Source: Tranzscheliella williamsii (lineage: Eukaryota > Basidiomycota > Ustilaginomycetes > Ustilaginales > Ustilaginaceae). From it: a stretch of DNA of 64,000 nucleotides. Positions 59,171 to 64,000 of the stretch are shown here, in pieces (position 1 is the first letter of the stretch; each line of letters opens with the position of its first letter). The notes beneath the pieces are model-generated. The model was not told the DNA's origin, did no database searches, and saw nothing but the letters and a program-made list of their open reading frames with translations. Both the position numbers and the translations under genes were made by a program. The DNA lies in the NCBI GenBank assembly GCA_023212725.1, contig JALBYF010000037.1, positions 1 to 64,000 of the forward strand, in the 5' to 3' direction.

Positions 59171-60126
59171 ATGCTGGCTAGACTCTCTCTCCAACGAAGC
59201 GTACGCGCCTCCCGTGCATTTACCACCTCAGCATGGACCGCCAAGGAGGATCCGCCCTTCAAGCGCGAGGGCCCGGCGGCCGACAAGAATGACCCTGCCA
59301 GGTTCGAAAACGGAGGTGAGTAGCCTCCTACCGGATCGTTGCCTTGTTGACGTGGGCTGGTGCCAGCTGCTTCTGCGGACTTTGCTGACCATTACATCGC
59401 TTGGGTGGGATCATGCCAGGGGACGATACTCATTTTCCGGGCGTGAAGGAAAAGGAGAAAGCAAAGTCGGAAGACTTTCCGAACCGACCGAACAAGGATC
59501 GTCAAGCGCCGGAGCCTGAGACGCCTGGAGGGCAAAGCGGTCCGTTCGCGGACCATCGTGGGAAGGGCCGAGCGGGGGCGAACGAGAATCTGGACAGCTC
59601 GGAGGAGGCTGCCGAGACGCGCACCGGGGCGCGGATTGGGCAGATGGCCAAGAACGCGGCCAAGAGTGTCTTTGGCGGTGACACGAAGAGCTTCAGCACC
59701 TCGGCGCGCGCCTATGCTGGCGGGCCGGCATTGAAGCCGACCCAGGGCGCGCGCGACACCCCCGCCGCGTCCGACAAAGGCAGCCTCCAGGACCATCCCG
59801 GCTACACCACCCCGGACGCCCCTATCGAATCCACCCACCCGCGCAACATGCCCGCCGCGCACGGAAGCGCCATCCCCAGCTCGTCCATCCAGAACGCTTC
59901 CACCCAATCCGCCAAGCCCGCCCAAGGCGTCCACACCATGGCCGACGGCGCCAACCAGCCCAGCGCAGGCACCGACGCCATTCACCCCGAACAACGCTCG
60001 CAAAAGGTCTGGGGCGCCAACGCACGACCCGGCGACTTCAACCAGGCTGAAGGAAAGCGAAATCCCCTCCGCGACGGCGGCTCGAACCAGGGCGGCTTCG
60101 ACAGCAACGGCCATTCCCGAACTTGA
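59171..60126 (+). CDS. Predicted mitochondrial protein of unknown function
   Basis: Exons 59171-59315 and 59420-60126 (283 aa); intron 104 nt, phase 1, GTGAGT...CCAG with a CTGAC branch site. The N-terminus (MLARLSLQRSVRASRAFTTSA) is a typical matrix-targeting presequence with an RAFTTS cleavage context. The rest is hydrophilic: an acidic/Lys segment (FPGVKEKEKAKSEDFPNRPN), a short helix ARIGQMAKNAAKSVFGG, then a second presequence-like patch SFSTSARAYAGG near residue 140, and a disordered tail rich in Gly, Asn, Gln and His. No domain recognised. Confidence 0.75.
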
Positions 60127-60286
60127 TCTCGTAGCCTGACCACCCCTGTTCCCAGCCGCTCTGTTCCTCTTCGCGCCAATCAATACACTTTTTCGAAATG
60201 CTGCTCGACCGACGTTGTATTCGCAGCTTTGTGGGGGTATCACTAAGGGAGTAGATGCCGGGGCTCGCAGGGACGGACGAAGCGAG

Positions 60287-62785
60287 CTAGGCATCGTAGG
60301 AGGGTGGATGTGGCGAAGTGCCGTAGGCTGGTGGGTGCGGGTCGTTGCGGAGGTGCGTGCTTGCCGGTGCTGCGGGCCGGGGCGGGTGCAGGGCGGCGGC
60401 GCTTGTTTGCAAGGCGCTGTGGTCGGGCTCGCTAGCGTGCAGAACGGCGTGGTGCGGGCTTTGCTGCCGGATGGCCTGGTCGAACGAAGGCACGGGGTCC
60501 GCGAGGTCCAAGCCGTCAATGTACGGCGGCGGGTGCACCTGAGCGCGTGCAGCCCGCTGCGCAGTGGGCGCGGGGAGCCTCGCCGCATGCCCCTGGCCAG
60601 GCCGTAACGACGTTGCCGCCGCCACAGCCGACTCGTAGGATGGCTGCGTCTCCGACGGCCCAGCGTCGCCCAAGTAGGACACCAGCTCGGAAGGACTATG
60701 CGGCGGCGGAGGGGACGAGCGGCCCGGCGATACCGCCGCACTATCCACCACTGCCGTGTCAAACCGGCCGGGCAAGCTCAGCGGCGGCGGGAACGGCCGC
60801 TCGGTACTAGCTCTAGGCTTGAAGCGCCCCGTGCTCGCGAGAGGGGACAGGGGTGGTGGAGGCTCGTCCGATGGCTCCGTATCTGTATCTGGATGGCCGG
60901 TCGTGCTGACTGCGTGGAACGAAGACGATGTCTGAGATGGCCCGGCATCGATTGAGGGTGGTGGCATAAGCGAATCCTCAGCAAGGCCCATCGCCGGAAA
61001 CGGGTCGGCAGGATGGCGTTGTCGAGGCATAGCGAGCCCCACGCCCTCCACTTCCACTTCGACCTGCAGGTCATGCTGACTTTCTAGGAGAGTCGGCGGA
61101 GGGCCATGCGAGGCGTGGGCATCCGATTGCTCCAGCAATTGTCGCAGCTGTTCGAGTCTCTCTTCGTGAGTGGCGCTGGATTCAGGAGCGTCAACCTCAT
61201 TGGCTTCGTTGATAAGGTCATCGAGACTCCGGCCTACGTCTTCATAGCCGTCATATTCTTCTTCCATACCGAAATCGAGAAGGTCGAGGGAACTGTTCTC
61301 TTCGAATGAGCTTGAACCTGCATCTGCACTTGAGGTAGCAAAAGTGGACTTCTCGGACTGCTTCGATTTGTCCTTGTCAGACGCGGCGGCCGTCGGTTTA
61401 GAACCGCCTTCCATATCCTCTACGGCGCCAGCAGCACCCGGAAGAATCTTGACAGCCTTGCGGCAAGTGATGTCTCGTCGTTCGCCCCGATCGCCTTGGA
61501 TACCGACCTTGATGCGGACTTCAAAGGTGACTTTGTGCATGAGGGTTTCTTGACTGATACTTTCGCAACCGCCACCACCGCCCCGGCCAAATACAGGGCC
61601 GGAAGCTAGCGCATCATGATCAGGATGCGGATGGGGCATGTTGGCACGATCAAACGGAGGATGAAGCGTCAGACGAAGCAAAACGGGCCTCTGTGAATGA
61701 AATCGGCACAACTTGCCACTATGTGCTAATACGGCCTCGTGCACGAAAAGGCTCGATGTGATGGCGTGTTGATCCTCGGACTCGGGCGTCTTGGTAGAGT
61801 CGCTGTTTGGCAGAGGCCGTTTCACGCTAATGAGACGGACGAGGTCAGCCTCGACGGCACGCAGCTTGAGCCCTTTTTCGGCCATAGCGGTTGTTTCTGG
61901 AGGCGGAATACGGACGCGGATGTCGATAGGCTCGGCGCGACGGAAAATGGTGCGATTGATCTGAATGTAGGCGAGAGTGGGGTCCTGCTCGACCCAGCTA
62001 TGTGCATGCAAGGAAAAGTCGTCTTGCGACGTCTGAGTGCCGTCGATCTCTGCCAGCTCTGTCGAGTTGAGCGGACCTGGACGCGTGTAACGGACGAGAT
62101 GAACGGGAATGGTCTTGACGGCATCGGGGAGGGCACCTGAGTTGGCGCTATAGAGCTTGGCAACGATCTGATAAGTGAGAGAGCTATGCTTGAGGTGGAC
62201 ACAGTGAGGTAAGTCTGCGGTAAGTGGAAAAGAGAATGGTAGCGTGGAGGGAGGAGTGGACGGAACGGAGCTGGAACTAGGCAGTCGATGCAAATCCCCG
62301 ATGTCCCAGAGAAGGAGAGTGTGCGAGAACAGTTCGACCTCTTCGCGTACAGTTGAAGCAAGGTCGGCATCTAAGGCGCCCTCGATTTTCTCAATCGCTT
62401 GAAGCTGAACGGTACAACGAGTGTAGCCCCCCTTGCGCTTGGTCTCTGAATCGAGCTTGATCAGAACGTCGCCTTTGAGCCATGCTTGAAAGCCCTTGAG
62501 ACCAAGATAGCCGACTTGGAAGGATGTGGAATCGTTGCGAGGCGCAATGTCGAAGAAGCTCTCGTGGTTTGGCGTACTAGACTGCATGTTACTCGAGGTA
62601 GATCCACTAGGGCCAGGCTGCGCTGGCGCGGTGTTCGACTCGGTGTAGGGAGGCAATGCATTTTGGGAAGGACTGTGCTGCAAAGACTCGGACGCTTGGG
62701 GTGCTGACGATGTTATGTCCTGAGAATCAAACGAGCTGGGCTGTTCGGTGGGATAGGCGGGTACCTCGTCTTCAGAGAGCGTCAT
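60287..62785 (-). CDS. Arrestin-related trafficking adaptor (ART-like) with PY motifs
   Basis: 832 aa from the ATG at 62785 (ACAATG context; the frame extends upstream without an ATG). An arrestin N-domain spans about residues 75-240 (FQVGYLGLKGFQAWLKGDVLIKL..., SFPLTADLPHCVHLKHSSLTYQIVAKL) and an arrestin C-domain about 260-480 (IQINRTIFRRAEPIDIRVRIPP, LFVHEAVLAHSGKLCRFHSQ, KVTFEVRIKVGIQGDRGERRDI). The tail is disordered and acidic, with PY-type motifs near the end (PPYIDG, PPAYG, PPSYDA) that recruit Rsp5/Nedd4 ubiquitin ligases. Family knowledge: these adaptors direct ubiquitylation and endocytosis of plasma-membrane transporters. Cargo is unknown. Confidence 0.87.
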   Translation of the reverse strand: MTLSEDEVPAYPTEQPSSFDSQDITSSAPQASESLQHSPSQNALPPYTESNTAPAQPGPSGSTSSNMQSSTPNHESFFDIAPRNDSTSFQVGYLGLKGFQAWLKGDVLIKLDSETKRKGGYTRCTVQLQAIEKIEGALDADLASTVREEVELFSHTLLLWDIGDLHRLPSSSSVPSTPPSTLPFSFPLTADLPHCVHLKHSSLTYQIVAKLYSANSGALPDAVKTIPVHLVRYTRPGPLNSTELAEIDGTQTSQDDFSLHAHSWVEQDPTLAYIQINRTIFRRAEPIDIRVRIPPPETTAMAEKGLKLRAVEADLVRLISVKRPLPNSDSTKTPESEDQHAITSSLFVHEAVLAHSGKLCRFHSQRPVLLRLTLHPPFDRANMPHPHPDHDALASGPVFGRGGGGGCESISQETLMHKVTFEVRIKVGIQGDRGERRDITCRKAVKILPGAAGAVEDMEGGSKPTAAASDKDKSKQSEKSTFATSSADAGSSSFEENSSLDLLDFGMEEEYDGYEDVGRSLDDLINEANEVDAPESSATHEERLEQLRQLLEQSDAHASHGPPPTLLESQHDLQVEVEVEGVGLAMPRQRHPADPFPAMGLAEDSLMPPPSIDAGPSQTSSSFHAVSTTGHPDTDTEPSDEPPPPLSPLASTGRFKPRASTERPFPPPLSLPGRFDTAVVDSAAVSPGRSSPPPPHSPSELVSYLGDAGPSETQPSYESAVAAATSLRPGQGHAARLPAPTAQRAARAQVHPPPYIDGLDLADPVPSFDQAIRQQSPHHAVLHASEPDHSALQTSAAALHPPRPAAPASTHLRNDPHPPAYGTSPHPPSYDA

Positions 62786-63452
62786 TGTGGCGCTACACAC
62801 CGACTGTGGATGCGGCACAAGGGGTTCCTGACGGCGAGTGCTGTCGCTGCGCAATGCGGTAGAGCTTGCCCAGCTTTACAGCACGCCTTGCTTGTGCCTG
62901 CTTATGTGGGTGGCGTCCGGCTGGCAGGGCCGGTATTCTGATGTCGGGCGAACGCTTGGCTGCCGCAAGAGATGGATATCGTGCGAATGGAATTCAGTCA
63001 TGCAGGCTCTTCTATACGCACGCTGTGATGGTTAAGAGAGAAGCAACTGCGCTCGCTCAAGCCGCAACCGTAGTCAACCTTAGTGGATATGATGAGATGT
63101 GCTAAGCTAGTCGGTAGGTCGAGCGAAAGCGGAACCGCCAAATGCGAATAAGCTTTCGGGGTTTCGCCAATTCCAGCTAAAACGGAGCGCATCCAACAAG
63201 GCTGTGTGGAGAATTAATATCACAATTCACGTCTCGGATCCCTCCGAGAAGTTGATACGGTGACTTGGTGGTAACAAGCCTTACCTGTGCCTCAAGATCG
63301 ATACGAATTGTTCGTACGGTAACGACCACAGTGAAATAACAATGAGGTGGACCTCGGCGGACTGATAACCAACTAGGGCCAAGTTGAGAACAAGGACGGA
63401 CATTGCGGCGGTATCTAAACACGACGAAATGTAGACAGAAAGGCGATCCGTC
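62786..63452. other. Intergenic region
   Basis: About 670 bases between the arrestin gene start and the 3' end of the Mdm35-like gene. No gene recognised. Confidence 0.5.
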
Positions 63453-63985
63453 TTACTCCTTAGCTGCCGGGAAAGGGAAAGGAGGGTTGTTCTCGCGGGT
63501 GTCCCCTTTTCTCTGATGATCAAAGGGGAAAGGATTCTCTCTACGAGCGGCTTGAATCAGATCGTCTAACCCACGTTCGGAGACGGCTTTCTGTGGATGT
63601 GCGCCACAGCGAAGCAAGACTGGCTGTCAGCATATTTCGGGCGGGCAACTGGTGGTCCACAACCTACCTTTACACAGGCTTGATAATCCTTGAAAAGGCT
63701 GCCGCAGTCGCGGTCGTATCGCTCCATGATGGCCCTCTTCCGTTGCGCGACCTGCGATTCAGGCAGGGATGTTGCCGATGGTGCTTCTGTACTCGCACCA
63801 TCAGAGAACCAGCTCTTCTTTTTCTTTTTCTCGGTAGCGAGAGACTCTTCCGATGCGGTCGAGGCAAATGCACCCTGCCGTTGCTGTTCCAGAATCTGGT
63901 CATCTCCGATGGCCAAGTAGTCTTTGAACCAGGAGTCAAAGCACGAGTCGTACCGGTGCTTCAACGGCGTACATTCCGGCGACAT
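63453..63985 (-). CDS. Mdm35/TRIAP1-like twin CX9C protein, possibly 5'-incomplete
   Basis: Exons 63985-63668 and 63590-63453 (151 aa) with a 77-nt phase-0 intron (GTAGGT...ACAG, GCTGAC branch site). The first helix is PECTPLKHRYDSCFDSWF (CX9C) and the second RDCGSLFKDYQAC (CX9C), followed across the splice by a helical tail (ERGLDDLIQAARRENPF), as in Mdm35. In yeast Mdm35 lives in the intermembrane space and partners Ups1/Ups2 for phospholipid transfer. Family members are about 80-90 aa; here about 60 extra residues, Lys/Ser/Glu-rich with a KKKKK run, separate the two helices. The frame is open to the window edge (63986-64000), so a few N-terminal residues or an upstream exon may be missing. 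Confidence 0.82.
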
Positions 63986-64000
63986 CGATGAGATTACGCC

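Overview
The window looks like a nuclear chromosome segment of a basidiomycete fungus, most likely a smut relative (Ustilaginomycotina). It is GC-rich and gene-dense, most genes are long and intronless, and the introns that do occur are short (about 70-150 nt) with GT..AG ends and CTGAC-like branch sites. It carries eukaryotic genes for splicing, TFIID, meiosis and mitochondrial functions. The species cannot be fixed from sequence reading alone.

Left part (1-13.6 kb). Two divergent secreted-protein genes share a 1.1 kb promoter region: a CAP/PR-1-like protein, and a 1067-aa precursor with regularly spaced dibasic (Kex2-type) sites and repeated hydrophobic Gly-rich helices. Then come TAF9, the branchpoint-binding protein (SF1/BBP) and a bZIP factor. 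A 4.6 kb stretch without recognisable genes follows.

Middle part (18-47 kb). A single 1318-codon frame joins an Slt2-like MAP kinase with a TGY activation motif to a C-terminal Elongator subunit Elp5 domain. It is followed by a compositionally odd 2.4 kb interval, a large disordered protein, an eight-exon ACOT9-like mitochondrial acyl-CoA thioesterase, a GILT-type thiol reductase that appears spliced to a transmembrane and cytosolic tail, an uncharacterised 1020-aa protein, a RING protein, an AAMP/Sqt1-type WD40 protein, MSH4 and Snu13.

Mobile region (47.47-58.80 kb). An 11.3 kb PIF/Harbinger-like DNA transposon has 14-bp terminal inverted repeats, terminal arrays of GTTAGTT-like motifs, a DDE transposase, a Myb/SANT-like gene and a third cysteine-containing gene. 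A 6.7 kb Ty3-type LTR retrotransposon has inserted into its Myb-like gene, with two 153-bp LTRs that read as identical and a 5-bp target duplication AGGTC. The retroelement Pol has an unusual layout: only the first strand of RNase H follows the reverse transcriptase, then integrase and a chromodomain, and the rest of RNase H lies at the extreme C-terminus.

Right part (59-64 kb). A predicted mitochondrial protein, an arrestin-related trafficking adaptor with PY motifs, and an Mdm35-like twin CX9C protein with a long insertion between its two helices.

The features I consider most likely to be new are the kinase-Elp5 fusion, the split RNase H retroelement, the modular Kex2 precursor and the GILT-transmembrane fusion.
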